From an uncultured Bacteroidales bacterium (GTDB lineage: Bacteria > Bacteroidota > Bacteroidia > Bacteroidales > F082), in assembly GCA_937926515.1 (NCBI GenBank), contig CALAZZ010000155.1, positions 1 through 25,944 on the forward strand: 25,944 nucleotides of DNA, in the 5' to 3' direction. This document shows positions 15,901 through 24,632 of the stretch, piece after piece. The notes beneath the pieces are model-generated. The model had not been told where the DNA came from, did not search any database, and was given only the letters and a program-made list of their open reading frames with translations. Every line of letters begins with the position of its first letter. Position 1 is the first letter of the stretch. The position numbers and the translations under genes were made by a program.

Positions 15901-18900
15901 TTTAAACCGGATGTCGGGGGTTTGGCTGTCAAAGGTGCCATCGTTGCCGGTGGCTGATTTGATTTGGGTGGGAACGCGTCCATGTTGCCCCTGCGCCACC
16001 GCCCCTACATCTCCAAGCCTGATAAGCCTGCGTATGTTGGCCCTGTTTTGTTTCAGCGCCTCACCTCCCTCTTTCTGGAAGTTGCTGTCAATGGCTGCCT
16101 GCGCTATACGCGCCACGTCCATATCTGTGATCCTGGGTGTCCATCCAAAGGTGTCGGCCATCCACTTGCGAATAGCATCCATAAAGCGCTGCCATACGCT
16201 GCGTTGTGGTGCTGTGAGGGTCTTACCCCTACGAAGCCTATCGGCCAGGTGTGCAATGTATTCCTCACCTAAAATGGCCTTATTTTCAATATTGTCAGGG
16301 GTGTTGTAGAAATCCGGCAGGACCTTCATTGCATTTTCAAGCCCAATATCCTCAATCACTCTCTCAAAGAGCCTTGTGCGCTCCTCTCCTTCGGGTATCA
16401 GCTTGGTTAGTCCATGGTGTACCCCTTGCTCATGGAACCATGTATTAACAGCATCGGACACACTTCGCATATTGTCAAGTATGTAGTAGGATGTATTGTT
16501 GTTGCGGTCATACATACCAGGAGGCCGCACTTGCTGCGGTATCTTCTCACGTACGCTTGCAGGCAGTTCGCTCTGGTTGTCCACAATAACTGTTCTTACG
16601 CCATCATCAGACTGTTTTAGCAGTGATCGTATGGCTGTGCGCTTGTCCTCGTTGTTGTTGGAGTTGGGGTCGCTCATCATTGCGCTCTCTATGGCGCTGC
16701 TGAGTAGTATCTGATCTTCCCTCGAAACATCTTCGGTGTCGTGTAACATCGTTTCAAGACGCTGTCCAGAGGTTAGGTTCTGCCTGGCTTCAACATTTCG
16801 GGCTTCTACTTCGCCTGCAAGACGGTGGTACTGCTGTTGTGGTGATAAGGTTCCGGGCTTTAGCTGCTTGAGCAAATCCTTTACTTCCTTAATATCCTTT
16901 TTGGCGTTACGGCCTACAATATCATCATGCTTCCATGCGTCTTTTGTTCTTTCATAAGCATCTGCAAGTGTTGTTTTGTTTTCTTCGGCCAGCCTGACAA
17001 GCCCCTCAACATCAGCAATCATTTCTGTAAGCTCGGCAGAGGATTGGGTCATAACATCAGGACTGCCTCCTTTAGCGAACCCCTCTCTCTCCTGAATAGC
17101 ATGTTGCACCTCATGGAGCAGTATTGTTTTGGCGTTCTCGTTGTTTGTAGCAGATAACTTGATTTTGTTTGTGCCGGTTTCCTTGTCCATGAAATAGCTG
17201 CCGTGATTCTCTTTCCCCTCACCTATTTCCACTTCAACAACACTGTATTGCAGGTTTGGGTAAAGCTTGTACAGTTCTTTGTTGTCAAGCATCTCGCCCA
17301 GGTTATACACCCCTGTCGGTTTCATCGTAACCTTGCCGTCCAGTATTTCATACCTCCACTTGCCATCTGCACCACGTTCCCATCCGGTAGCTTTGCGGAT
17401 TGCTTTTGCATCTCTTTTGACTGCTTCCATCTGTCGGGCCACCTCCAGGTCAGCAAGCCTTATTTCGGCCTCTGCTTTCCTTGAGGGTGTGCGCTTGAGC
17501 ATGGTAGTGCCTTTTTCGCCTGCGATCAGGAAAAGTGGCACACCGTCCTTTGCTTCGGCATCCATTTCGTTTTGATAGGATTCCATTTCAGGCATCATAC
17601 GAGCGCCCTTATAAAACGCTTTCAGGTATGGTTTGATACCGTCCCCAAGCTCCCCAATCATCCGCTTTGCAAAATCACTAAATTTTCTGGCTCCGGCCTC
17701 AATGTGGTGCGCTGCCATTTCAGTACCTATGGCAAGCATTTCAAAGTCAAATCCCACGTTCATATTATTAAGCTTGTCGCGCATACGCTTTTTAAGCTCC
17801 TCGTAGCGGTCTTTACTTACAATCTTATTGTCTGCTCCATAATCAGATTGTGGTGTTACCCCTGGCTTAACAATGTTTATCCGGCCATCGCTGGCATCGG
17901 CAATATCTTTGATGGTGGGCTTTGATTCTGCAAGTTTCTTGTCAATAAGAGCCTCAATGCTTTTTGCATCGCTCCAATCAACCGCATCCGCATCCCTTAA
18001 CTTATCAAGCTCGTTAGTTGTGAACAGTTCGCTCGCGTACTTCCTTGATTTCATCAAGTCCCCTCTCCATCCGTCTGGTGGGATTATTGGCTGCCCCTGC
18101 TCTGCTTGCGCTGCTGCCTGGTCGATTTGGGCTGGCTGGGGGGTGTCTTGCTGTCCTGCTGCGGACTCCCCTTCAACTGCTGGTATTTCTTCATCCTGAT
18201 CAATAACTCCGTCCTGCTCATCCCTGACAGCTTGGATAGGTTGGTCATCAGCTTGCTGATCTTGGTCTTGTCCATGTTGTTGTTCTTGTGCTTTTTTGGT
18301 TGGTAAAAATGCCCTGCCTCCTTCTTCCGTAATAACTTCGATAAGGCCGGAGGCTGCTCGTCCTACTACCTGTTTAATTGTTACTTCTCCTGTGGCGGAT
18401 GGGAAGGTGTCGCCTGGCTGCCAGTTTGCTGGCTCTGCTTGTCCCTCAACTGCCGGGCCATCTCCAGTGGTGTTATCCCCTTGACTTTCGCCATCAGTTT
18501 CACCAGGGCGTTGTTGCGGACGTTGACTGTCGGCATGTTGCTGGTAGGCTTGTCTTGCTTGTTCATCTTGTATTATCCTGTTTAGTTCCTGAATTTCACT
18601 CTCGGTCAGATCAAAAGGAAATCCACTAAAATAGCCAGGGTCTTGTTCCAGCTTCAAAGATAGTTCATTCCAGTTGATTTGTCCGGTTTCTTCGTCAATA
18701 AAATCTGTGGTCACTACACTTGACAGGGTTTCATCAACCTGTGCAAGCATTTCAGTATATTCCGGGTTCTGTTCGGGATTCTCGGCCTCGGCCAATGATT
18801 CCTCAATTTGCTGTATGTCAATCTGGTTATAATCACCCCTTGTGTTGCCTAACTGTTGGAATACAGCAACCCCCTTATCTTCATATATTTGTTCAAGTAC

Positions 18901-21900
18901 ATCAAGCATAGTGTTGGCAGCAACGGTTTTCTTGCCCTCAAGCAGGTTTCTGACCGCCTGTTTTCTTTCTGTTAGCGTCATCCCAAAGTCAACCCCATCA
19001 CCAAGTAAAAGTACGTTGGGGTTTTGCAGGTTACGCTCGATAAAGTTTCTTAAAGGCTCGTCATAGTCCTGTGGCGATTTGTGTGCATCAATCTCCTGCT
19101 GCGGTACTTTTACGGCTATCTTGCGGATAGGTTTGCCGTCAGGGCCTAGCACAACAAGCTTACCGTTGTCTGTTGTAACAGACACATCTCCCATTGTAGA
19201 GGTGATCTGATTGATCCTTGTCATCATCTCAGACCTTTTCCTGCTGTGTGATTTGGGGGTGTTGTTGTACTTTCTTAGCAAGGCAACAAGGTTATTTTGT
19301 CGCTGTTGCTTTTGTTCATCGGTTAATTCTACTGGCTTTACCTCACCCTGTTCATCCTTCTGTCCTTGTTCTTGTCGTACCTGGGGAGCTTCTTGTCCTT
19401 TTTCTTGTCCGGCTTCTGGTAGCGGTTGTCTTTGATCGTTTTGCTCATTTGTTTGTAGTTGTTGGTCGGCCTCCACCTGCGGCATCAAGCCCTCAATCTC
19501 TGTCTTGTCAGCCTTGAGCTGCGCGAGCTGCTGGCGTGACTTGACCTTGGCTTTCATATCCTGTGAGGCCATTTTCTTCTCAATGTCGGCAATCTTCTTA
19601 TCCACTAAGGCAATCTCGTCCTGTAAGTCCTGCCGTGCTGTTTCTTCGCCCATCTCCTGCTTGGTGTACTCAAACAGCTGCGCCCGGTTCATCTTGTCAA
19701 TATCGGGCTGTCCGTCCTTGGTTAGCGGAAATTGGAGCTGTTGGGGCTGTGGCTCTGTCTTAGGCTTAATATCATCCTTCTGCTCAACCGCTGGCTGTTC
19801 TACCTGCTCAACCTCCTGCTGCTTTTCAATCTCTCTTTCCTGTTCTCGCGCCTGTGCCCTTGCCTCCCTCTCGGCAATAGATTGTTCAAACAGCGCAAGC
19901 GTTTCGTCAACGGTGTACTCTGTCACATTCTCATTGCCTTGTGGGTCTGTGATGTTGATAACAATGGTATCATCATTAATACCTGATACATCAACCACCT
20001 CATACGTGCTGCCTGTTACCGGATCGGCAACCTGCAATCCTACTGTTACCTTGTCCTCAATGGCCTTTGTGTCGCCACTCTTTTCAAGCGGGTCTTGCTC
20101 CTGGTCTTGCCTTAACGCCTCAAATGCCTGAAACAACTCTGCGGCAATCTCCTGGTCTGTGCCAAGTACATGCTCTACCTTGTAGAAGTCGTTGCTCTTG
20201 TGCGGTAAGGTTTCTCCTGTCTGCGGGTCCCAAACATAAACAATCTCGTCTGTGAAAGTTATCTTGCCTGTTGTGGGATCAAGGGCAAACTCCCCACCTG
20301 TCACCCACCCAACTTTAGGCGCTCCCTCGCCCGGGTCTGTGAGGTGTACCAGGATGCGCTCACCATCTTCGCGCTTGCTCTTTGTGGCCACATACTCTGC
20401 GGCTTCCATGTTTTTGATTTGTTGCTGTTTGACGGCAAGCTCTTTGCCAAGCTGAACATGCTCGCCCTGTTCGCGCTGCAATGCGGTCTGGTAGTTGTTC
20501 CAGTCGTCCATCTCTATGTACTCAACATGGCCCAACTGCTCTGGCTTGAGCATGACCTGCTCTCCTTCGGGGGTGTATGCCAGGTAAACATCATTGTGCT
20601 TGCCTACAACCTCTACAACGGCAGGAAGGCTCTCGTCTGTTGTTTCGGCAAGGGTCACAAATCCGTTATGCTCCCTTGCTTTTTTACGCATATGGCTTTG
20701 TACTGCACTTCCGGCACCTCCCATGAAAAACCCTACCATACCTCCCTGCGCACCAGCATAAGCAAGCTGCCCAACAAACTCTTGCAGTGATGGGAAGTCC
20801 TTTTGATCAAGATACAGTCCCATATCGGAAAGCTGTCCTAATGTTTCAGCAACAAGCTCCTCGCTTCCTTCCTCTCTAAACTGTTTAAACAAATTTTTCA
20901 GAAGTGGCTTGTAGCTTTTTCCTGTTTGCTTGCTGTATTGCAACAGCATGTCATCAATCTGCTTTAGCCCGCCACTTTCAATTACCCCTTTGGTAATATG
21001 CTTGTTTAGCATCCCTTTGGGTAGCCACCTCGGCAAGCGGATGGTTTCGGTTAAGAACTCGGCTCCGGCATGTGCAATAAACACCTTTGCCATTGTTTCT
21101 GGATCAGGCTCCATGCCCTTATCCCTTACATAGTCCTCATACTCGCGGATAGCCATACCTCCGGCTGCTGTTGACAAAAAAGAGATGTTGGCCATACCCA
21201 TCAAATACGGAAGCGCTGCAAGTGATGTTCCTGACGTGAAAGGTGTTGCTGCAAGAACGAGTGCAGACGGAAGCATATTAACAAGCGCTGCCCCCATGAA
21301 TCCCCCAACTGTGTAGGGGTCAAACTCTGGCGCACTTTCAGCAATAGCGTCTGCCTTACTCATTATCCGTTCTGCAATATGGTTTTTATCCCTTACCTGT
21401 GCGGATATTTCATTGAAGGCTGTGTCCAGGTTGCCATACTTCTCAACCAGTGATTTCTTATATTTTAACTCTCTCAGTCTTTTGAGTGTATCGTTATATT
21501 CGGGCACATCTTCCTTGATTCCTGTCATGCTGGATAATGCGGCAGAATCATGCAATTTTGCTGCCGTTGCCTCAAGCTCCTGTATTTCATCATCCCAATG
21601 TGTTGGGTCTGTTATCGGCTTTATGGGTGCGCCTGCCCTGCGCTCAAGTAGCTGCTGACTTAGCGGTGAGGCATATCCAAGCCTGGCCAGAAAATTAGGA
21701 TCATCTCCAAATGACCTGTAAATTGCAGCATCTTTCTTCTGCGCCTGTTCTTTTTCCAGCTCCTTTACAGGATATTCCTTCACAAACTTCTTATCAAGGT
21801 CAAGCTGTGATGTATGTTCGATTGCTTTCCCGGCTGCTGTTAATACCCCTGCCGTGTAATTTTTGGCTGTCGATTCTATGGCTTTCCCAAACTCACCATC

Positions 21901-22209
21901 ATACGCATCATCAAAACTTCCTCCCAGGTGCGCACCAGGAATATAACCCACACCCTGACGTATGGGAGGCCCACTTCTGCCTTGTTTCTTTGGCTGCTGC
22001 TGTTGCTGCGGTTGTACCTGCTCCTCCTTCTCCGGCTCCCCTTTAACCTCTTTCAACATCTGCTGCACAAAGTCGTCATACTCTGACGTGTCGCCTGTGA
22101 TGTCCTGCACTTTGGGATCAGCAATAACAACATCCTGGTTCTGGTCTTGTTGCTTCTTCTTTTGGGAGGCCAAAAACTCCTCGATGGTTAGTAGTTTGGT
22201 ATCAGCCAT
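12970..22209 (-). CDS. Giant phage polyvalent protein with two zincin-like motifs and LPD38-type C-terminus (3079 aa)
   Basis: About 340 kDa. It matches the design of polyvalent virion proteins, large multidomain proteins thought to be injected with phage DNA. In order: an acidic N-terminus; hydrophobic stretches at about 300-350 and 480-500; small beta modules (about 620-780, 1330); Gln/Glu-rich coiled and low-complexity regions between about 790 and 1400; GTEMAAHHIEAGARKFSDFA near 1490, a segment common in polyvalent proteins; ATGWERGADGKWRYEI (about 1600, LPD23-like); and a zinc-protease motif HEVQH (H1699, E1700, H1703). A second motif HEQGVHHG (H1926, E1927, H1931) has a possible third ligand in EEYIAHLAD (E1982/E1983). 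After a TPDIRFKS linker near 2100, the C-terminal ~970 residues resemble LPD38 (NPAFIPVNFIRDIG at 2530). Roles in ejection and host takeover are inferred. Confidence 0.85.
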   Translation of the reverse strand: MADTKLLTIEEFLASQKKKQQDQNQDVVIADPKVQDITGDTSEYDDFVQQMLKEVKGEPEKEEQVQPQQQQQPKKQGRSGPPIRQGVGYIPGAHLGGSFDDAYDGEFGKAIESTAKNYTAGVLTAAGKAIEHTSQLDLDKKFVKEYPVKELEKEQAQKKDAAIYRSFGDDPNFLARLGYASPLSQQLLERRAGAPIKPITDPTHWDDEIQELEATAAKLHDSAALSSMTGIKEDVPEYNDTLKRLRELKYKKSLVEKYGNLDTAFNEISAQVRDKNHIAERIMSKADAIAESAPEFDPYTVGGFMGAALVNMLPSALVLAATPFTSGTSLAALPYLMGMANISFLSTAAGGMAIREYEDYVRDKGMEPDPETMAKVFIAHAGAEFLTETIRLPRWLPKGMLNKHITKGVIESGGLKQIDDMLLQYSKQTGKSYKPLLKNLFKQFREEGSEELVAETLGQLSDMGLYLDQKDFPSLQEFVGQLAYAGAQGGMVGFFMGGAGSAVQSHMRKKAREHNGFVTLAETTDESLPAVVEVVGKHNDVYLAYTPEGEQVMLKPEQLGHVEYIEMDDWNNYQTALQREQGEHVQLGKELAVKQQQIKNMEAAEYVATKSKREDGERILVHLTDPGEGAPKVGWVTGGEFALDPTTGKITFTDEIVYVWDPQTGETLPHKSNDFYKVEHVLGTDQEIAAELFQAFEALRQDQEQDPLEKSGDTKAIEDKVTVGLQVADPVTGSTYEVVDVSGINDDTIVINITDPQGNENVTEYTVDETLALFEQSIAEREARAQAREQEREIEKQQEVEQVEQPAVEQKDDIKPKTEPQPQQLQFPLTKDGQPDIDKMNRAQLFEYTKQEMGEETARQDLQDEIALVDKKIADIEKKMASQDMKAKVKSRQQLAQLKADKTEIEGLMPQVEADQQLQTNEQNDQRQPLPEAGQEKGQEAPQVRQEQGQKDEQGEVKPVELTDEQKQQRQNNLVALLRKYNNTPKSHSRKRSEMMTRINQITSTMGDVSVTTDNGKLVVLGPDGKPIRKIAVKVPQQEIDAHKSPQDYDEPLRNFIERNLQNPNVLLLGDGVDFGMTLTERKQAVRNLLEGKKTVAANTMLDVLEQIYEDKGVAVFQQLGNTRGDYNQIDIQQIEESLAEAENPEQNPEYTEMLAQVDETLSSVVTTDFIDEETGQINWNELSLKLEQDPGYFSGFPFDLTESEIQELNRIIQDEQARQAYQQHADSQRPQQRPGETDGESQGDNTTGDGPAVEGQAEPANWQPGDTFPSATGEVTIKQVVGRAASGLIEVITEEGGRAFLPTKKAQEQQHGQDQDQQADDQPIQAVRDEQDGVIDQDEEIPAVEGESAAGQQDTPQPAQIDQAAAQAEQGQPIIPPDGWRGDLMKSRKYASELFTTNELDKLRDADAVDWSDAKSIEALIDKKLAESKPTIKDIADASDGRINIVKPGVTPQSDYGADNKIVSKDRYEELKKRMRDKLNNMNVGFDFEMLAIGTEMAAHHIEAGARKFSDFAKRMIGELGDGIKPYLKAFYKGARMMPEMESYQNEMDAEAKDGVPLFLIAGEKGTTMLKRTPSRKAEAEIRLADLEVARQMEAVKRDAKAIRKATGWERGADGKWRYEILDGKVTMKPTGVYNLGEMLDNKELYKLYPNLQYSVVEVEIGEGKENHGSYFMDKETGTNKIKLSATNNENAKTILLHEVQHAIQEREGFAKGGSPDVMTQSSAELTEMIADVEGLVRLAEENKTTLADAYERTKDAWKHDDIVGRNAKKDIKEVKDLLKQLKPGTLSPQQQYHRLAGEVEARNVEARQNLTSGQRLETMLHDTEDVSREDQILLSSAIESAMMSDPNSNNNEDKRTAIRSLLKQSDDGVRTVIVDNQSELPASVREKIPQQVRPPGMYDRNNNTSYYILDNMRSVSDAVNTWFHEQGVHHGLTKLIPEGEERTRLFERVIEDIGLENAMKVLPDFYNTPDNIENKAILGEEYIAHLADRLRRGKTLTAPQRSVWQRFMDAIRKWMADTFGWTPRITDMDVARIAQAAIDSNFQKEGGEALKQNRANIRRLIRLGDVGAVAQGQHGRVPTQIKSATGNDGTFDSQTPDIRFKSDNTEPAYTPGKSIAEQYKFGTSAHLREAVQDKYIRLKSLKELVLSRQGRVPEWADPYLHATLVQSINDAEMKLYDRKIWEPLMQTVKAIVQDKGIEIENLQKYMKAKHAPERNAAIRKKYGKKPDDETVYAGSLDGVPLTDEYASQVADMYEQIIGQELYVQLWDGINDATIYSLDKYLDAGFINQQTYDELTGPGGYQFYVPLRGWKGETLADIYDYHLSDPYSGFQNPMKQAFGRDSEADDPLMMIKSMAHSSIMAGNKNRFKQKLLNMVRINRDDMSDVFDYKRIYLVDTGTVDQEGNPVIKEALFMGEKVFYIDGYNADGSPQLTDAGTFADLKEEGRIKFQQSMGHYRRNAAGNAQQHEVNVFEGGRRYVLVMKEDPGIARAINGENDIGRFMVNSVRLQKALDLPATMTRYLSMVLTSKNPAFIPVNFIRDIGYATMAHGIKDSGDVRKFYSNIGKAAKAIHRFESGKADPKNNADDAMFERFLKAGGRTGYAHINSLEEYRKDIRKNIERLTGTNGNWDKVAHGKVIQGLGFALDYLAIMSEDTARYATFLTSKQKGASDDRAGFDSKNSTVNFNQKGRIAPLLGSFYAFANAAIQGGANMAGLAKNNTANFSKFTGSFAVLGFMIAEMMKMVMDDDDDYYQINEYLRDNYMILPNPAWWWGKAKDKYVSIPMPHGFRAFYAVGSIVSDLLHGKSDPMGATYRMMGNVADTFSPWNFNFERIGEGTASARPFIPTWYVPFYDIQQNRDFANRPVFRQMFTPTQELYTPAAEKGLATTNPMFRKVARELNRLGGGDENRPASLTYDPNTGEVTRQPWKKWIFEVNPAKVEHLLEGFTGGTGAFINQTFKTTHNAFRMHLLNDPDASIDTRDVPIMNRLYRTIYTSSTVSDYWELKSQVSDYKNYRRVYKYKTPEMERNAKFVDKTEKRLRAYKKRIEAAQENPKLRQELIKDRNEFIESQMKEYKQQQE

Positions 22210-22214
22210 GTGTG

Positions 22215-23801
22215 TTACTCTGTTACTGTTTCAGTGCTATTGCTATCTACGTCATTGATATACGCCTGTGCGATCGTTGCTGCTGCCATCTCGGTAAGCT
22301 CTGGATAGGATGCCATGAACGCAAGCGTTACTGCCTTGAGCCTGCTTTCTGGCTCTGGATATACACTACGTGAGTTTTCGGCTATGTATTTCAGGTTGCT
22401 GTCGATCACATCTCCACCCTCGCCTTGCAGCTTCTTAACAAATGTACTCACATTAAGTGCCTCGGCCTGCCGTTTGATCTGCTGGTTTTGGTTGTAGGCG
22501 GTCATGTGCTTGTTGTAAATGTCTGCTGCCCTGTTGTGGATCTGTTCGGTGGTGCTTTCGGTATCTGTACTACGAAGATAATCAAACACCTGCTGGAATG
22601 TGACTTCCTTCATGGGCATTACAACAGCGCTTTTCGTCATGCCATCTTCTCCCATAATCCTGACCTGCTGTGGTTGCTGCTTGCTGTCAACAAACATAGC
22701 ATTAAGTCCTGCGATGTCTTGCTCGCTTAACTTTCCTACACCCAGGTTTCCGGGAACCCTGTCATAATACTTGTTGATTATCCTTGAAAGGTCTTGCTGG
22801 TTTGGTGTTTTTGCCTCATCAAACTCACTTGGTCTGAACTGGTCTAAATATGGGTTTTCACCTTCGGGTACTTTTGCAAGTATCTGATCGAATACTCTTA
22901 ACGCATGGTCTTGATTGTCAATCGTTTCAACCACCTTATTGCCGGATATGATGCGGATGTAAGGCTCTGCTGCTTTATCTTCCTTGATGTTCAAAGGCTT
23001 AAACTCGCCTGTCGTCCTGTTTCTCTGCCCCTTCACTCCGTGTAGCTCTGCCTCTACCCAATCCGGCCCCTGTTTGGCTGTGGTCTTGCCTGCTGCCCTG
23101 ATCTCGGCTATGTCAAGCTGGTTAGCCAGTCGCTTGTCATAAGCTGCTTCGCGCTGCGTTTCCATATCCTTAGCATGGTCGAACCCACGTTGCTGATGCT
23201 CGCGCTGCTGTTCGTACTGCTCAGTCCTCTCGTCTTTCCGTGTCATCTCCTGAATGGCGGTCTGAAACGCTGTCAGGTTAGCCCTGCGCTCATCATCCTC
23301 AAAAGCCTGTTGCAGGCGGTACAGCTCGGAAGCGTTGACGTTGTTAAGCTCGGTCTTTGGCACGGATGCACCGGCAAACGCTCCAGCCACTTGTGATAGG
23401 CTCGTGAGTGCATTGCCTATATGCTCTATCTTAGCTCCCCTCTTGAGCTTGCGCTCCCTGTCCTCGTTGCGCTGTGGCTTGAGCATATCAAAATAGTGCT
23501 GATACAAGTCCTGTCTGCCCTTGCCGGTTGTGGCCTGCTGCTCTGTGGTAGACTCCTGCGGCTGTACGCTCGTTTCTGCCGGATGATCTCCTGTATCTGG
23601 CGTCTTGGTGTCGGGAGAGGTTGTTGCTGCGTTTTTGGCTACCTTTTTTGGGTCAAATCCTTTTTTAAGTGCGTTGGGATTAAGTTGCTCCATCGCGCCT
23701 GTGTACATCCCTAAATAATCATCCTCGCCAAAATAGGTTTTCTTTTTTGGCGAAGGTGGTTGCAGCAACATTGTGGAAATATCGGTAATTGCTAAGCTCA
23801 T
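22215..23801 (-). CDS. Putative internal virion / ejection protein (528 aa)
   Basis: No named family. Residues about 1-115 are polar and Thr/Pro/Gln-rich and probably disordered. Residues about 120-160 contain IEHIGNALTSLSQVAGAFAG, a small-residue amphipathic helix suited to membrane insertion. Then comes a long charged helix rich in Gln, Arg and Glu (ELYRLQQAFEDDERRANL and the EQYEQQREHQQRGFDHAKDM region, about 160-245). The C-terminal half looks globular. It sits between a VP2/gp14-like small protein and the giant polyvalent protein, 5 bp before the latter, so all three probably travel inside the capsid or form the ejection channel. Function is inferred from layout. Confidence 0.7.
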   Translation of the reverse strand: MSLAITDISTMLLQPPSPKKKTYFGEDDYLGMYTGAMEQLNPNALKKGFDPKKVAKNAATTSPDTKTPDTGDHPAETSVQPQESTTEQQATTGKGRQDLYQHYFDMLKPQRNEDRERKLKRGAKIEHIGNALTSLSQVAGAFAGASVPKTELNNVNASELYRLQQAFEDDERRANLTAFQTAIQEMTRKDERTEQYEQQREHQQRGFDHAKDMETQREAAYDKRLANQLDIAEIRAAGKTTAKQGPDWVEAELHGVKGQRNRTTGEFKPLNIKEDKAAEPYIRIISGNKVVETIDNQDHALRVFDQILAKVPEGENPYLDQFRPSEFDEAKTPNQQDLSRIINKYYDRVPGNLGVGKLSEQDIAGLNAMFVDSKQQPQQVRIMGEDGMTKSAVVMPMKEVTFQQVFDYLRSTDTESTTEQIHNRAADIYNKHMTAYNQNQQIKRQAEALNVSTFVKKLQGEGGDVIDSNLKYIAENSRSVYPEPESRLKAVTLAFMASYPELTEMAAATIAQAYINDVDSNSTETVTE

Positions 23802-23820
23802 GTGCCTATGTTTTATTTTG

Positions 23821-24366
23821 TTATGATTCTTGGTCCTTGCCGAACATCCCTACCAGGTTTCCAATAGAGGAACCTATACCGGCTGAGTTTCCTATCACAT
23901 TGGCCCAGGTGTCGCTTTCGCGGTTGGCTATACGGTTCTCATTGGCCATCTTCATTCCAAACATCTGCTCAAGCTGGCGTTGGTAGTCCTGGCGCAAGCT
24001 GTCACGGTAACGTGTGCCCATACCTGTAAGCTGTGATAAGGCTGCGTTATACTGCTCATTGCCCTGCGTCTGCGCTGCAATCTGCGCCTCGTCCGTGGCC
24101 CCTGCAACTGCGGCCTTGCCTTCTGCCCTTGCCTGGTTCTTGGAGTAACGGTCATTGATGTCACGAACAGCGTTTTTGGCTACCTCTGTATCAAGGAAAT
24201 CCTTGCTGTATTCGCTGTCAAACATCTGATTTATAGACCGCTCTCGGTCTTGAATAAGGCTGTTAAACTTCTTATCGGCTCTTTTGTTGGCTCTTTTTGA
24301 ACCTAGCAAACCCGCAATGGTGCCTGCTAATTGAGTTCCGACCCCGATTAATGTTCCTACTGGCAT
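23821..24366 (-). CDS. Putative DNA-ejection / internal virion protein, gp14- or VP2-like (181 aa)
   Basis: The N-terminus (GTLIGVGTQLAGTIAGLLGS) is a glycine-rich helix with GxxxG-type spacing, able to insert in membranes. It is followed by KRANKRADKKFNSLIQDRER and a long polar helical body with Ala/Gln-rich repeats (about 75-135). The C-terminus (WANVIGNSAGIGSSIGNLVG) again has small-residue helix spacing. This pattern is shared by T7 gp14-type and microvirus VP2-type ejection proteins, although sequence identity cannot be judged here. It is the first gene of the second leftward late block, 19 bp before the 528-aa gene. The start at 24366 is directly downstream of the divergent regulatory region. 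Confidence 0.75.
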   Translation of the reverse strand: MPVGTLIGVGTQLAGTIAGLLGSKRANKRADKKFNSLIQDRERSINQMFDSEYSKDFLDTEVAKNAVRDINDRYSKNQARAEGKAAVAGATDEAQIAAQTQGNEQYNAALSQLTGMGTRYRDSLRQDYQRQLEQMFGMKMANENRIANRESDTWANVIGNSAGIGSSIGNLVGMFGKDQES

Positions 24367-24619
24367 AACGCTCTGATTTTATGTTGTTTATTTCGTACTT
24401 CATTTCGTATGTCGGAAACGAAATACGTTATTTTTCGGTTAAATTTATCGGACAAAAATATGCACCGTGCAGGCTAAAAACAGGTGTTAATTGCACCTAA
24501 ATTTTTAGTGTGTAAAATATATTTTCAAATTATCACAAATTTATTCTATTGAAATACAGATATATATATAACGTATTACATTTCGTACTTCATTTCGTGT
24601 TACATTTCGTATTTCCGAT
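24367..24619. promoter_or_regulatory. Divergent intergenic regulatory region with palindromes
   Basis: This 253-bp A/T-rich spacer separates the leftward late block from the rightward accessory genes and carries no credible gene. It holds 12-bp repeat arrays at both ends (listed separately). It also has a palindrome TGCAC-C-GTGCA at 24461-24471, and an inverted repeat AGGTG / CACCT at 24482-24498 that shares TGCACC with the first; these look like possible operators. On the minus strand TATTTTTG (24453-24460) and TAAATTTG (24536-24543) match the TAnnTTTG -7 box, but neither has a good -33 partner, so the promoter call is weak. Confidence 0.4.
24390..24430. repeat. Left copy of a duplicated block (12-bp repeats ending in AATACGTTA)
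   Basis: ATTTCGTACTTCATTTCGT at 24390-24408 is identical to 24580-24598. The block continues with a diverged unit and ends in AATACGTTA (24422-24430), which recurs at 24624-24632. Within it, CGTACTTCATTT (24394-24405) is one 12-bp unit. ATTTCGT and ACGAAAT (24418-24424) form a small inverted repeat. Confidence 0.75.
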
Positions 24620-24632
24620 ATGGAATACGTTA
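24572..24632. repeat. Right copy: four 12-bp tandem units, running into the intron fragment
   Basis: Four consecutive 12-nt units begin at 24572, 24584, 24596 and 24608: CGTATTACATTT, CGTACTTCATTT, CGTGTTACATTT and a diverged CGTATTTCCGAT. The last, together with GGAATACG, can form a small hairpin (CGTATTTCC / GGAATACG with one bulge). The block ends in AATACGTTA (24624-24632), the same ending as the left copy. It overlaps the first codons of the maturase fragment, so it marks where intron-derived sequence begins. Confidence 0.75.

Noticed and set aside
19505..20131. 208-codon plus-strand reading frame.
   Set aside because: It is an antisense shadow of the low-complexity part of the giant gene: Ser/Cys-rich, no leader, no family resemblance.
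12970..22209. Giant protein as a tail tape measure.
   Set aside because: It is not built of long uniform helices, carries metallopeptidase and LPD-type segments, and lies beside the portal with no tail-tube or tail-assembly genes nearby.
24382..24632. CRISPR array.
   Set aside because: The 12-bp units are contiguous with no spacers and no cas genes are seen.
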